A stretch of DNA of 64,000 bases from an uncultured Methanobrevibacter sp. (lineage in GTDB: Archaea; Methanobacteriota; Methanobacteria; Methanobacteriales; Methanobacteriaceae). The stretch spans positions 1-64,000 of the forward strand of contig NZ_OMWA01000020.1 in assembly GCF_900314615.1 (NCBI RefSeq). The letters are read 5' to 3'. Both the position numbers and the translations under genes were made by a program. This document shows, piece by piece, positions 1 to 9,213 of this stretch. The notes below the pieces were generated by a model. It had not been told where the DNA came from and searched no databases. It was given only the letters and a program-made list of their open reading frames with translations. Each line of letters begins with the position of its first letter. Position 1 is the first letter of the stretch.

Positions 1-2900
1 ACCTAATGGATTACAATTCCTTGAGACTGTTAATGTTGTTGGTGCTAAGGTGGTTAGTGAAACTCCGAATGGTCAAGTGATTACTTGGGTTTTAACTAAT
101 TTAACTAAAGGCAGTGCAATTATTACTGTTAGGGTTAAAGTTAATGCTTTAGGTGATTTAACTAATAATTTAACTGTTGTTGGTCCTAGAGGTAATACCA
201 CTACTGTAAACTGTACTGTTTATCCTAAACCGTTAGTAGATGTTTCTGTTAATATTACTAGTGATAAGGATGAGTACTTTGTTGATGATATTGCTGTTTG
301 GACAATAACTGTTTCCAATGCTGGTAACGGTACTAATGCAACAAATGTTAATTTGAAAGATTTATTCCCATCTGTTAACTTTAAGTTTATTAATTGTACT
401 GATGAAAATGGTAATCTTTATGATTTAACTGAAGATTGGATTATTCCGTTTATGGGTAATGGTACTAATATCACATTTACTGTATACTCTAAAGCTACAA
501 TTCCTGGAACTGGTATTGAAAATACAGCTAAAGTTAATTGTACTGAAGATGAGTGGAACTACACTAACAATAATGCAACTAAATTAGTCGATGTTGTTGT
601 TCTTCCTCAGCCTGTTAAAGTTGCATCTAATACTACTCCGTATTATCATGAAGAAATTGAGTATAATTTGACTGTTGTTAATGTTGGAAATAATAATTAT
701 ATGGATAATTTAACAGTCATTGACAGTTTACCTAATGGATTACAATTCCTTGAGCTTGGGTTTTAACTAACATTACTAAAGGCAGTGCTACTATTACTGT
801 TAGGGTTAAAGTTAATGCTTTAGGTGATTTAACTAATAATTTAACTGTTGTTGGTCCTAAAGGAACTAGCATCACTGTTGATGAAACTGTTTATCCTAAA
901 CCGTTAGTTGATGTTTCTGTTAATATTACTAGTGATAAGGATGAGTACTTTGTTGATGATATTGCTGTTTGGACAATAACTGTTACAAATGCAGGTAATG
1001 GTACTAATGCAACCAATATTAACTTAAAAGATCTATTCCCATCAAAATACTTCGAATTTATCAACTGTACTGATAAGAATGGAAATCTTTATGATTTAAA
1101 TGATGGAATTCCATTTATGGGTAATGGTACTAATGTTACTTTCATAATCAATTCAAAAGCAGTTGCTCCAGAAACCAATATTAATCATGCTGTTAATGTT
1201 AATTGTACTGAAGATGAATGGAATTACGATAACAATGAAGCAAATAAATTAGTAAACATTGTTCCTCTTCCAGAACCAATCAAAACCGTATCTAATGATA
1301 CTCCGTATTATCATGAAGAAATTGAGTATAATTTAACTGTTGTTAATGTAGGTAGTGACAATTATATGGATAACTTAACTGTTATTGACAGTTTACCTAA
1401 TGGTTTACAATTCATCAAAACAGTTAGCGTTACTGGTGCTAAAGTACTTGGAGAAACACAAAATGGTCAAGTGATTACTTGGGTTTTAACTAACGTTACT
1501 AAACGCAGTACAATTATTACTGTTAGGGTTAAAGTTAATGCTTTAGGTGATTTAACTAATAATTTAACTGTTGTTGGTCCTAGAGGCAATAGTACTACTG
1601 TTGACTGTACTATTTATCCTATTCCTTTAGTTGATGTTTCTGTTAATATTACTAGTGATAAGGATGAGTATTTTGTTGATGATGTTGCTGTTTGGACAAT
1701 AACTGTTTCCAATGCTGCTAATGGTACTAATGCTTCAAATATTAGGTTGAGTGAGTTGCTTCCTGAAGAGTTTGAGTATATTGATTGTACTGTTGTTAAT
1801 GGTACTTTTTAATGCTGTCAATGCAACTTGTGATGAGAAAGAGTGGAATTACACCAACAATAAAGATGATGTGACTGTTGAGATTGTTTCATTCCATAAA
1901 CCTGCGAAAACTGTATCCAATAGCACTCCATATTATCATGAATTTGTTGAGTATACATTAACAGTTGAGAATTTAGGTAACAATACTTATACTAGTGAGT
2001 TTGATGTTATTGACAGTTTACCAGTTGGTTTACAATTCATTGAAACCATTAAGATTGATGGTGCTGATTTAATTGATGAAACCGTTGATGGTCAAGTTGT
2101 TACTTGGAGATTGACTAATATTTCTGGTAAGTCTAATGCTACTATTGTGATTAGGGTTAAAGTTAATGTTTTAGGTAGTTTGACTAATAATTTGACTGTT
2201 GTTGGTCCTCGTGGTGCTACTGGTATGGTTAACTGTACTATTAATCCTGTTCCTATTGTTGATGTTTCTGTTAATATTACTAGTGATAAGGATGAGTATT
2301 TTGTTGATGATGTTGCTGTTTGGACAATAACTGTAACTAATGCTGCTAATGGTACTAATGCTTCAAATATTAGGTTGAGTGAGTTGCTTCCTGAAGAGTT
2401 TGAGTATATTGATTGTACTGTTGTTAATGGTACTTTTACAATAAAGATGATGTGGCTGTTGAGATTGTTTCATTCCATAAGCCTGTTAAAGTTGTGTCTA
2501 ATAGTACTCCTTATTATCATGATGAGGTTGAATACACTTTAACTGTTATGAATATGGGTAATAATACCTATACTAGTGAGTTTGATGTTATTGACAGTTT
2601 ACCAGTTGGTTTACAATTCATTGAAACCATTAAGATTGATGGTGCTAAATTACTCAGTGAAGAGCAAGATGGCCAAGTTGTTACCTGGAGATTGACTAAT
2701 ATTTCTGGTAAGTCTAATGCTACTATTGTGATTAGGGTTAAAGTTAATGCTTTAGGTAGTTTGACTAATAATTTGACTGTTGTTGGTCCTCGTGGTGCTA
2801 CTGATATGGTTAACTGTACTATTGATCCTGTTCCTATCGTTGATTTGTCAGTTAATATTGATAGTGATAAGGATAATTACTTTATAGGTGATGTTGCAAT
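1..2900 (+). repeat. Tandem coding repeats of about 0.72 kb in the adhesin gene
   Basis: The same block (starting gatgtttctgttaatatta) recurs near 239, 911, 1633 and 2262, with a diverged copy near 2840. Intervals are about 670, 722, 629 and 580 bases. The full unit is about 722-728 bases, so the short intervals reflect internal deletions. Each unit encodes two DUF11-like domains. Downstream of 2900 the repeats diverge strongly at the DNA level although the protein pattern continues. Confidence 0.85.
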
Positions 2901-4437
2901 TTGGACTGTTACAATATCCAATGCGGAAAATGGAACCAACGCAACTAACGTAAGCCTAAAAGATTTATTCCCTAATGAGTTTGAGTTCATTAACTGCACT
3001 CTTCCAGAAGGCACTATCTATGATAAAGATACTGGCATTTGGACTATTGGAAAAATGGCTAACGGAACTACTCTTACATTAACAATCACTTCTCGCGCTA
3101 TAGCTGTTAAAAACAATATTGTTAATGAGGTAAATGCAACTTGCAGTGAAAACGAATGGAATTTAACAAACAATGTCGATGATAAATTAGTAAATGTTTT
3201 AGCACTTCCTTTAATTGAAAAAACAGTAAACACTACAACTCCTTACAATAAAGAATTTGTAGAATATTACTTAACAGTTAAAAATATCGCTGATAGTAAC
3301 TATATCAATAATTTAACCGTTATAGACAGTTTACCTGATGGCTTGATATTTGTCGAAACTATCGGTATTTCTGGTGCTGACTTAATTAAGGAAACTGCAG
3401 ATGGTCAAAAAATCACCTGGATTATTACAAATATTTCTGCTAAATCTGAAGCAGTAATCACTGTAAAAGTCTTTGTTGATGATATAGGCGAGTTAACAAA
3501 CAACCTTACTCTTGTAGGGCCTAATGGTGATAATTACACAGTTGATTGTACTGTCAATCCGATTCCAATTACAGATTTAGAAATAATAAAACTAGTTTCA
3601 ACTACAATCCCACATAAAAACGATATAATCATTTGGACTCTCATTGTTACTAATAAAGGGGTAAACACTGCCGTAAACACTATAGTAACAGATAAATTGC
3701 CTGCTGGTTTAATTTATCTTTCAGATGATTCCTTAAACAATTATGATCCTGAATCTGGTATTTGGACTATTGGAGACCTTGCTAGTGGTGAGTCTATAAC
3801 AATTAATATTGAAACCTTAGTTGATACAACTAACAAAACAATAATTAATTTAGCAGATGTCACTTCAGACACATATGACGTTAATGAAACAAACAATCAC
3901 TGTAATAATTCAACTACTGTTCCTCCAGAAGCTGATTTGGTACTTACTATTGAACCAGACGTAACTGAAGTTACAGTAGGTGATACAGTAATTTACACTA
4001 TTACAGTTAAAAATCAAGGACCGGATAGTGCTGTTAACTCTCGTGCGACAGTTGTGATTCCTAAAGAACTAGAACTTTTAGGTTATAAACCTTCCAAAGG
4101 TACTTATGACCCCGAAACTGGTATTTGGACAATTGGTGATGTAGCTCCTGGTGAAGAGGTAACTCTTATACTTGAAACAGAAGCATTGGTAAGTGGAAAA
4201 ATAGTTGTCAAAGCAGGTGTTGTCTGTGATACTTATGAAAGCGATCTTTCAAACAACAATGATACTGCTGAGATAACTGTATTGCCTAAAAAGCCTCAAC
4301 CTCCTGTAAATCCAGAAAATCCTTCCAAACCTCCAGTTGATAAAGTTCCAACAATGCATACTACAGGTAACCCAATTGTAATGGTTCTTTTAGCACTATT
4401 GGCTATTGCTAGTGTAACCTTAAGAAGAAAAATTTAA
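2..4437 (+). pseudogene. Adhesin-like surface protein with DUF11 repeats, frame broken three times (or misassembled)
   Basis: A large Thr/Asn-rich extracellular protein enters from the left edge; frame 2 is open from base 2. It is built of beta-sandwich repeats of the DUF11 type, with recurring phrases such as SVNITSDKDEY, PYYHEEIEYNLTV and LTNNLTVVGPRG and many N-glycosylation sequons. The reading frame changes at about 754, 1812 and 2438. Each break is a deletion inside a repeat, and no other stop interrupts the segments between breaks. The last open segment (about 2440-4437) is longest and ends in a Pro-rich linker and a membrane anchor (HTTGNPIVMVLLALLAIA then RRK), the usual C-terminus of Methanobrevibacter adhesin-like proteins. 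If intact, the protein would be anchored in the membrane and displayed through the pseudomurein wall. It may be a recent pseudogene, a switched-off variant, or an assembly collapse; the sequence alone cannot decide. Confidence 0.8.
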
Positions 4438-4442
4438 ACACG

Positions 4443-4480
4443 ATGGGAATTAATTTTCCCATACTTTTTTTATTTTTTTA
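4443..4480 (+). terminator. Hairpin and T-tract terminator of the adhesin gene
   Basis: ATGGGAA (4443-4449) pairs with TTCCCAT (4456-4462) and is followed by two T-runs. It lies a few bases after the adhesin stop. The rest of the gap to 4718 is AT-rich; I see nothing in it except the ilvD promoter. Confidence 0.7.
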
Positions 4481-4684
4481 ATCAGAAAATAACATCAATA
4501 TAATAGAAGTTACATGTTAAAATTAAATACCTTTTTTGTGAAACTATTATTTTAATCATCTCTATATTCTATTATTTTCATAGATTCAAACTATTTTTTT
4601 AAATTAAATTGCATAATCTACATCACTTAATCAAAAAATCATATTTTCTAATTTTTCAAATAATATAAAAATTATTAATGAGAA

Positions 4685-4693
4685 ATATATAAA
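4685..4693 (+). promoter_or_regulatory. Probable TATA box of ilvD
   Basis: ATATATAAA sits 26 bases before the ilvD ATG. Transcription would then start only a few bases before the codon, giving a very short or absent leader. No convincing Shine-Dalgarno site is present, which agrees. Confidence 0.5.
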
Positions 4694-4718
4694 TGATTAA
4701 ATTAAATTGTGTGATTAA

Positions 4719-6368
4719 ATGAAAAGTGATAGTATTAAAAAAGGAATTCAAAGAGCTCCTCACAGGTCTCTTTTAAGAGCTTGCGGTTTAGACGATGATG
4801 ACTTTAAAAAACCATTCATCGGAATCGCTAACAGTTTTACAGACATTGTACCAGGTCATATTCATTTAAAAGAATTGGTCGAATTTGTAAAAGAAGGAAT
4901 TATCGCTGCTGGAGGTATTCCATTTGAATTTGACACCATGGCAGTATGTGATGGAATTAGTATGAACCATGAAGGTATGAAATATTCCCTTCCTTCACGT
5001 GAAATAATTGCAGCAACTGTTGAATCAATGACTAAAGGTCATGCATTTGACGGATTAGTTTTAATTCCAAGCTGTGATAAAGTAGTTCCTGGAATGATTA
5101 TGGGTGCAGCACGTGTTAATGTACCAAGTATTGTTGTAACTGGTGGACCAATGCAGTCCGGTGAATACAATGGTAAACCTGCAGACCTTATTACTGTATT
5201 TGAAGCGGTCGGTGCTAATTCTGCTGGAAAAATGACTGATGAAGAAGTTTATGAACTTGAAAAATGTGCTTGTCCTGGTGCTGGAAGTTGTTCAGGACTA
5301 TTTACAGCAAACACTATGGCATGCATTACAGAAACATTTGGTTTATCTCTTCCTACATGTGCAACTACTCATGCAAGAACTGAAGAAAACAACCAGATGG
5401 CATTTGAGTCTGGAAAACAAATAATTAAACTCGTTGAGGAAGACATCAAGCCTTCAGATATCATGACTCAAGCTGCATTCAACAATGCAATTGCTGTTGA
5501 CATGGCATTGGGAGGATCATCCAACACTGCACTTCACATTCCAGCAATTGCAAGTGAAATTGAAGGAGTTGATGTGGATTTACAACTTTTCGATGAAATT
5601 TCAAGAAAAGTTCCTCACATTGCACTTATATCTCCTGCTGGTGAGGACTCAATGATGGATCTCCATTTAGCTGGTGGAATTCAGGCAGTACTTAAAACAT
5701 TAGGGGATAAAATAGACACCAATCAATTGACTGTAACTGGAAAAACAATTGCTGAGAATTTAGAAACAGTTGAAAATAAAAACACTGATGTCATTCACAC
5801 ATTGGACAATCCGGTTCATGAAGATGGTGGAATAGCAATATTGAAAGGTAATCTTGCACCAAATGGTAGTGTAGTTAAAAAAGGTGCAGTTGCAGACCAT
5901 TTGATGCATCTTAAAGGGCCAGCAAAAGTATATGACTCAGAAGAAGATGTTACAAAAGCAATATTTGACCATGAAATCGAAGAAGGAGATATTGTTGTAA
6001 TCAGATATGAAGGGCCTAAAGGCGGACCTGGAATGCGTGAAATGTTAAATCCAACATCTGCTCTTGCAGGAATGAACATCAAAGATGTGGGATTGATAAC
6101 TGACGGAAGATTCTCTGGAGGAACAAGGGGTCCATGTATCGGTCACGTTTCACCTGAAGCAAGAGAAAACGGTCCGATTGCAGCAATTCAAAACGGAGAT
6201 ATCATTGAAATTGACATTAACAACAGATTTATTAATGTAGAGTTAAGTGATGAGGAAATTGAAAAAAGATTGAAAGAGGTCAAACACCCTGAAAGTGATG
6301 TTTCCGGATGGTTGGCATTATATCAAAAACTTGTACACTCTGCTGATACTGGTGCTATTTTAAGGTAG
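4719..6368 (+). CDS. ilvD: Dihydroxy-acid dehydratase
   Basis: This Fe-S dehydratase converts 2,3-dihydroxy-isovalerate and its methylvalerate homologue to the 2-oxo acids in valine and isoleucine synthesis. At 549 residues it has normal family length. The family signature [12 protein letters not shown] is at residues 119-130. The cluster-binding region includes the [11 protein letters not shown] stretch (183-193), and the C-terminal [10 protein letters not shown] motif is present. hisD follows after only 7 bases, so the two are probably cotranscribed. The partner genes ilvBN, ilvC and ilvE are elsewhere in the window. Identification is secure. Confidence 0.97.
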   Translation: MKSDSIKKGIQRAPHRSLLRACGLDDDDFKKPFIGIANSFTDIVPGHIHLKELVEFVKEGIIAAGGIPFEFDTMAVCDGISMNHEGMKYSLPSREIIAATVESMTKGHAFDGLVLIPSCDKVVPGMIMGAARVNVPSIVVTGGPMQSGEYNGKPADLITVFEAVGANSAGKMTDEEVYELEKCACPGAGSCSGLFTANTMACITETFGLSLPTCATTHARTEENNQMAFESGKQIIKLVEEDIKPSDIMTQAAFNNAIAVDMALGGSSNTALHIPAIASEIEGVDVDLQLFDEISRKVPHIALISPAGEDSMMDLHLAGGIQAVLKTLGDKIDTNQLTVTGKTIAENLETVENKNTDVIHTLDNPVHEDGGIAILKGNLAPNGSVVKKGAVADHLMHLKGPAKVYDSEEDVTKAIFDHEIEEGDIVVIRYEGPKGGPGMREMLNPTSALAGMNIKDVGLITDGRFSGGTRGPCIGHVSPEARENGPIAAIQNGDIIEIDINNRFINVELSDEEIEKRLKEVKHPESDVSGWLALYQKLVHSADTGAILR

Positions 6369-6375
6369 TGTTAAA

Positions 6376-7647
6376 ATGGAAATACTAAATTATAATGACA
6401 TTAATTTAGCAGAAACTATTAAACGTTCAGAAGAAGATGTAAATAATGTTTTAGATATTGTATCTGACATTTTAGGCAACGTTAAAACTAATAAAGATAA
6501 TGCTATTAGGGAATATACTGAAAAGTTTGACGGTGTTACAATAGAAAATCTGAAAGTATCCAAAGATGAAATTAAAGAGGCTTATGAAACTTTGGATGAT
6601 GAACTGCTTTCAGCTTTAAAACAGGCCGCATCAAACATTGAAAAATTTCATAAAAAACAGATTCCTTCTGAATGGAAAATGGAAGTAAATCCCGGAATCG
6701 TTGCAGGTCAAATTGTAAGACCAATAAACTCTGCTGGATGTTATATTCCAGGAGGACGTGCAGCTTACCCTTCATCAATTCTTATGACAGTAATCCCTGC
6801 AAAAATCGCAGGTGTTGAAAAAGTCGTTTGTGTAACCCCTCCACAAAAGGACGGAAAAATTTTGGATGCTATTTTGGTTGCAGCTGACATTGCAGGTGCT
6901 GATGAAATATATAAAGTTGGCGGAGCACAGGCAATTGCCGGACTTGCTTACGGTACAGAATCAATACCTCGAGTAGAAAAAATTGTAGGTCCTGGAAATA
7001 TATTTGTTACTGCAGCAAAGAAATTAGTATATGGTCAAGTAGATATCGAGTTTCCGGCAGGTCCCTCAGAAGTGTTGATTTTAGCTGATGAAACTGCAAA
7101 CCCTGAATTTTTAGCAACTGACATTTTGGCACAGGCAGAACATGATCCTAATGCGTCATGCTTTTTGGTGACTGACTGTGAAGACTTGGCAGTTAAGACA
7201 GATGAGTTTGTAGCCCAATTGACTGAGATTGCACCAAGGCGTGAAATTATTGAGGAATCATTGTCAAAAAGTGGAAAGATCATTATCACTGACACATTTG
7301 AGGAAGCTATTCATGTTACAAACGAATATGCTCCTGAACATTTAATCATAACCACAAAGGATGATGATGAAACACTATCACACATTAACAATGCAGGATC
7401 TATCTTTTTAGGTTCATACTCACCTGTAGCAGCGGGAGATTACGGATCCGGTACAAACCATGTGCTGCCTACAGGAGGAGGAGCTAAAATGTATTCAGGC
7501 CTTTCAACTGAAGCGTTTATCAAAAAGCCTACTGTTCAAAGACTGACCAGGGAAGGTCTTGAAGAGCTTTCAAAAACTTCAGTTCCTATAGCCGAATATG
7601 AAGGATTTTTTGCTCATGCAAATTCCTTTAAAACAAGATTAAAATAA
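6376..7647 (+). CDS. hisD: Histidinol dehydrogenase
   Basis: Catalyses the last two steps of histidine synthesis, histidinol to histidine, with NAD and zinc. At 423 residues it is full length. By comparison with the known family, zinc ligands are Gln253, His256, Asp355 and His414, and the catalytic pair is Glu321-His322 (EHLII). The signature around [12 protein letters not shown] and [13 protein letters not shown] is intact. It starts 7 bases after ilvD and is the last gene of that unit, with a terminator hairpin right after the stop. Another histidine gene, hisB, is far away at 43523, so his genes are dispersed here. Confidence 0.97.
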   Translation: MEILNYNDINLAETIKRSEEDVNNVLDIVSDILGNVKTNKDNAIREYTEKFDGVTIENLKVSKDEIKEAYETLDDELLSALKQAASNIEKFHKKQIPSEWKMEVNPGIVAGQIVRPINSAGCYIPGGRAAYPSSILMTVIPAKIAGVEKVVCVTPPQKDGKILDAILVAADIAGADEIYKVGGAQAIAGLAYGTESIPRVEKIVGPGNIFVTAAKKLVYGQVDIEFPAGPSEVLILADETANPEFLATDILAQAEHDPNASCFLVTDCEDLAVKTDEFVAQLTEIAPRREIIEESLSKSGKIIITDTFEEAIHVTNEYAPEHLIITTKDDDETLSHINNAGSIFLGSYSPVAAGDYGSGTNHVLPTGGGAKMYSGLSTEAFIKKPTVQRLTREGLEELSKTSVPIAEYEGFFAHANSFKTRLK

Positions 7648-7648
7648 T

Positions 7649-7690
7649 GTTTATAAGTTTATTTTTCTTATAAACCTTTCTTATTTTTTT
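7649..7690 (+). terminator. Terminator of the ilvD-hisD unit
   Basis: GTTTATAAG (7649-7657) pairs perfectly with CTTATAAAC (7667-7675), followed by a long T-rich tract. It begins two bases after the hisD stop. Confidence 0.75.
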
Positions 7691-7748
7691 TAAAATAAAA
7701 ACAATTGTATATTCTCATTACAATTTTATGAAATGACTTTCTAAGCTA

Positions 7749-7758
7749 TTTATATATT
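7749..7758 (+). promoter_or_regulatory. TATA box of the 44-residue peptide gene
   Basis: TTTATATATT is a strong archaeal TATA box. The same ten bases recur at 8107 and 8947 ahead of the two structured RNAs. The predicted start of transcription is near 7780, giving a leader of about 38 bases. Confidence 0.6.
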
Positions 7759-7817
7759 TTTTAAATCTAATTAAAAAGCAATAGATAAATTAATAACTTA
7801 ATCCATTATACTTGGTG

Positions 7818-7952
7818 ATGGTTATTGAAGTAGTTAAATACGCCTCCCAGTATAATTATTGGGGGGAGAGAATGTATGAGAAGATGATGCTTCTTCTCAC
7901 AATAGTCTTAGTTATTATTGCAATTATTGACTTATTCTTACAGGTTAGATGA
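7818..7952 (+). CDS. Small single-pass membrane peptide, 44 residues, unknown function
   Basis: This short frame starts at ATG 7818 and reads MVIEVVKYAS..., with an amphipathic aromatic N-terminal half (about 1-22: Tyr, Trp, Glu, Lys) and one hydrophobic helix (about 23-42, Leu/Ile/Val-rich), ending in LQVR. Support for expression is its own strong TATA box at 7749 and a GGTGAT sequence overlapping the start. That spacing is tight, so the internal ATG at codon 19, preceded by GGGGGGAGAGA, is an alternative start. I recognise no family. A structured RNA segment follows it directly and may be the 3' part of the same transcript. It may act as a membrane-associated regulator, but nothing in the sequence shows a function. 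Confidence 0.5.
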   Translation: MVIEVVKYASQYNYWGERMYEKMMLLLTIVLVIIAIIDLFLQVR

Positions 7953-7980
7953 TTGAATTTTAATTAAGTAGGACAGTCGA

Positions 7981-8067
7981 ATTTTGAAAAGAATGGGTCG
8001 TGATTTTTCAAGGTCTACCCGCTGGAAGTTTTGCGTAACTCTCCCCATTCTTTTTTAATTTCAAAAT
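7981..8067 (+). ncRNA. Candidate structured RNA or 3' UTR domain downstream of the 44-residue peptide
   Basis: AAAAGAATGGG (7987-7997) pairs with CCCATTCTTTT (8044-8054), 11 base pairs. An outer extension pairs ATTTTGAAA (7981-7989) with TTTCAAAAT (8059-8067) as an overlapping alternative. The 46-base interior is more GC-rich than its surroundings and contains small helices, for example AGTT...AACT near 8016-8040. A T-tract follows. I see no match to a riboswitch class I know. It could be a terminator domain of the peptide mRNA or a separate small RNA. Confidence 0.4.
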
Positions 8068-8096
8068 ATCTCCTTATTTTAAATTAAATTAGGTAT

Positions 8097-8116
8097 TTTA
8101 GTTATTTTTATATATT
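8097..8116 (+). promoter_or_regulatory. Promoter of structured RNA copy 1
   Basis: TTTAGTTATT is followed directly by TTTATATATT (8107-8116). The same arrangement, 18 of 20 bases identical, stands before copy 2 at 8937-8956. The first RNA hairpin starts 20 bases after the TATA decamer. Confidence 0.6.
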
Positions 8117-8136
8117 AGTTTTTTTAAAATATTATT

Positions 8137-8270
8137 GAATATGATTTTTTCATATTCTGATTATGATGTAATCGTACCAAGTTTAATGGAAAAACAGTTG
8201 TCTAATCGGGTAGTAGCTTATAAGTATTTTTTAATTTCTTATAAGCTTGGACAACACTTAATGCTTTTTT
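8137..8270 (+). ncRNA. Structured RNA element, copy 1 (novel candidate; sRNA or leader of the acetyltransferase)
   Basis: Helices visible: P1 GAATATG (8137-8143) with CATATTC (8151-8157); P2 GATTA (8159-8163) with TAATC (8169-8173); P3 GTTGTCT (8197-8203) with GGACAAC (8249-8255), closed by one G-U; P4 AGCTTATAAG (8215-8224) with CTTATAAGCT (8238-8247), nested inside P3. A T-run follows at 8264-8271. The second copy at 8970 keeps every helix but changes both strands of P2 and two pairs of P4. It has its own promoter and ends 37 bases before the acetyltransferase ATG, so it may be either an independent RNA or a cis-acting leader. No family recognised. Confidence 0.6.
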
Positions 8271-8294
8271 TAAATATTTTTTTATAGTGATATT

Positions 8295-8834
8295 ATGGAT
8301 TTTGAAAGAGTTGACATGAGGGAAATGTCTTTGGAAGATCAAAAAACTGGTGCAAAACAGGCTCAATTAGTTTTTAAGCTTAATCATACAATGCCAATGA
8401 CTGATGAGTACAATGAAGTTTTAAAAGAGTTGTTTGGTGAGAATTTAGGGGAAGATTCAATGGTTATGGCTCCTATTGCAGGTGCTGCATTTGACCATAT
8501 CAAAATTGGTAAAAATGTTTTCATTAATTCCAATTCACTTTTAATGGCCCGTGGCGGAATAACTGTCGAAGATGATGTAATGATGGCCGCCAATGTTCAG
8601 CTGCTCTCAAACAACCATGATGAATATGACAGACAGGTTTTAACCTGCAAACCTATCCACATCAAAAAAGGAGCGTGGATTGGTGCCGGTGCAAGTATTT
8701 TGCCGGGCGTAACCATTGGAAAATATGCAATTGTCGGTGCCGGAGCTATTGTCACTAAAGATGTCGGCGACTATGAGGTTGCTGTCGGTGTTCCTGCAAA
8801 AGTTGTAAAAACTTTGGATAAGGATAAATTTTAA
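8295..8834 (+). CDS. Hexapeptide-repeat acyltransferase (maltose/galactoside O-acetyltransferase-like)
   Basis: A 179-residue left-handed beta-helix protein of the LbetaH class that transfers acetyl or another acyl group from a CoA donor to a sugar or amine. An N-terminal helical part (1-60) precedes hexapeptide repeats (about 65-170). The SNNHDEY stretch places the likely catalytic histidine at residue 108, and the repeats IGAGASILPGVTIG and VGAGAIVTKDV are typical of the CoA-binding edge. The substrate cannot be told; thiogalactoside- and maltose-type enzymes are nearest by pattern. AGTGAT (8286-8291) is the ribosome-binding site, which implies a leader, so transcription may begin at the promoter of the structured RNA at 8107. 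Confidence 0.85.
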   Translation: MDFERVDMREMSLEDQKTGAKQAQLVFKLNHTMPMTDEYNEVLKELFGENLGEDSMVMAPIAGAAFDHIKIGKNVFINSNSLLMARGGITVEDDVMMAANVQLLSNNHDEYDRQVLTCKPIHIKKGAWIGAGASILPGVTIGKYAIVGAGAIVTKDVGDYEVAVGVPAKVVKTLDKDKF

Positions 8835-8936
8835 ATCCTTACAATTTTCTTTTTTTAAAACAATTTAATAAATTTACTTTAATTTTCTAAATTCGATTCC
8901 TTATTATTGTTTTTTAAATATGCATTAATTATTAAG

Positions 8937-8956
8937 TTTAGTTAAGTTTATATATT
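8937..8956 (+). promoter_or_regulatory. Promoter of structured RNA copy 2
   Basis: TTTAGTTAAG is followed by TTTATATATT (8947-8956), matching the copy 1 promoter at 18 of 20 bases. The first hairpin starts only 13 bases after the decamer, against 20 in copy 1, so the transcript start could fall inside the first hairpin. The stretch 8835-8936 before it is AT-rich with no gene. Confidence 0.6.
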
Positions 8957-8969
8957 TAATAATTTAACA

Positions 8970-9090
8970 GAATATGATTTTTCATATTCGCACTTTCATT
9001 AATAGAAAGAAAACTACTGATTAAACAGTTGTCTAATCTGACGGTAGTTTATAGGTTTTGTCCTATAAACTTAGACAACACTATTTTTGA
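8970..9090 (+). ncRNA. Structured RNA element, copy 2 (paralogue of 8137-8270)
   Basis: Same fold as copy 1. P1 is GAATATG (8970-8976) with CATATTC (8983-8989). P2 is CTTTC (8993-8997) with GAAAG (9005-9009), a wholly different sequence from copy 1. P3 is GTTGTCT (9028-9034) with AGACAAC (9073-9079). P4 is AGTTTATAGG (9046-9055) with CCTATAAACT (9062-9071), with two compensatory pair changes against copy 1. The 16 bases AAACAGTTGTCTAATC and the 8 bases ACAACACT are identical in both copies. T-rich tracts follow at 9084-9101. aspS starts 120 bases later and appears to have its own TATA box near 9147, so this copy is more likely an independent RNA. Confidence 0.6.
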
Positions 9091-9213
9091 ATTATTTTTT
9101 ACAGATTAAGATATTTTTTGTAATTTTGCATATCTTTATTAAATATTAAATATAAACTAAAATTATAATGAAAATTTATCATTATTTTTATTTTTATAAC
9201 CGAGGTGAATATT

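Noticed and set aside
3018..3233. Antisense frames within large genes, for example here and at 5816-6082, 14783-15115 and 44297-44719
   Set aside because: They mirror strongly biased codons of the real gene on the other strand, have no ribosome-binding site, and encode low-complexity sequence.
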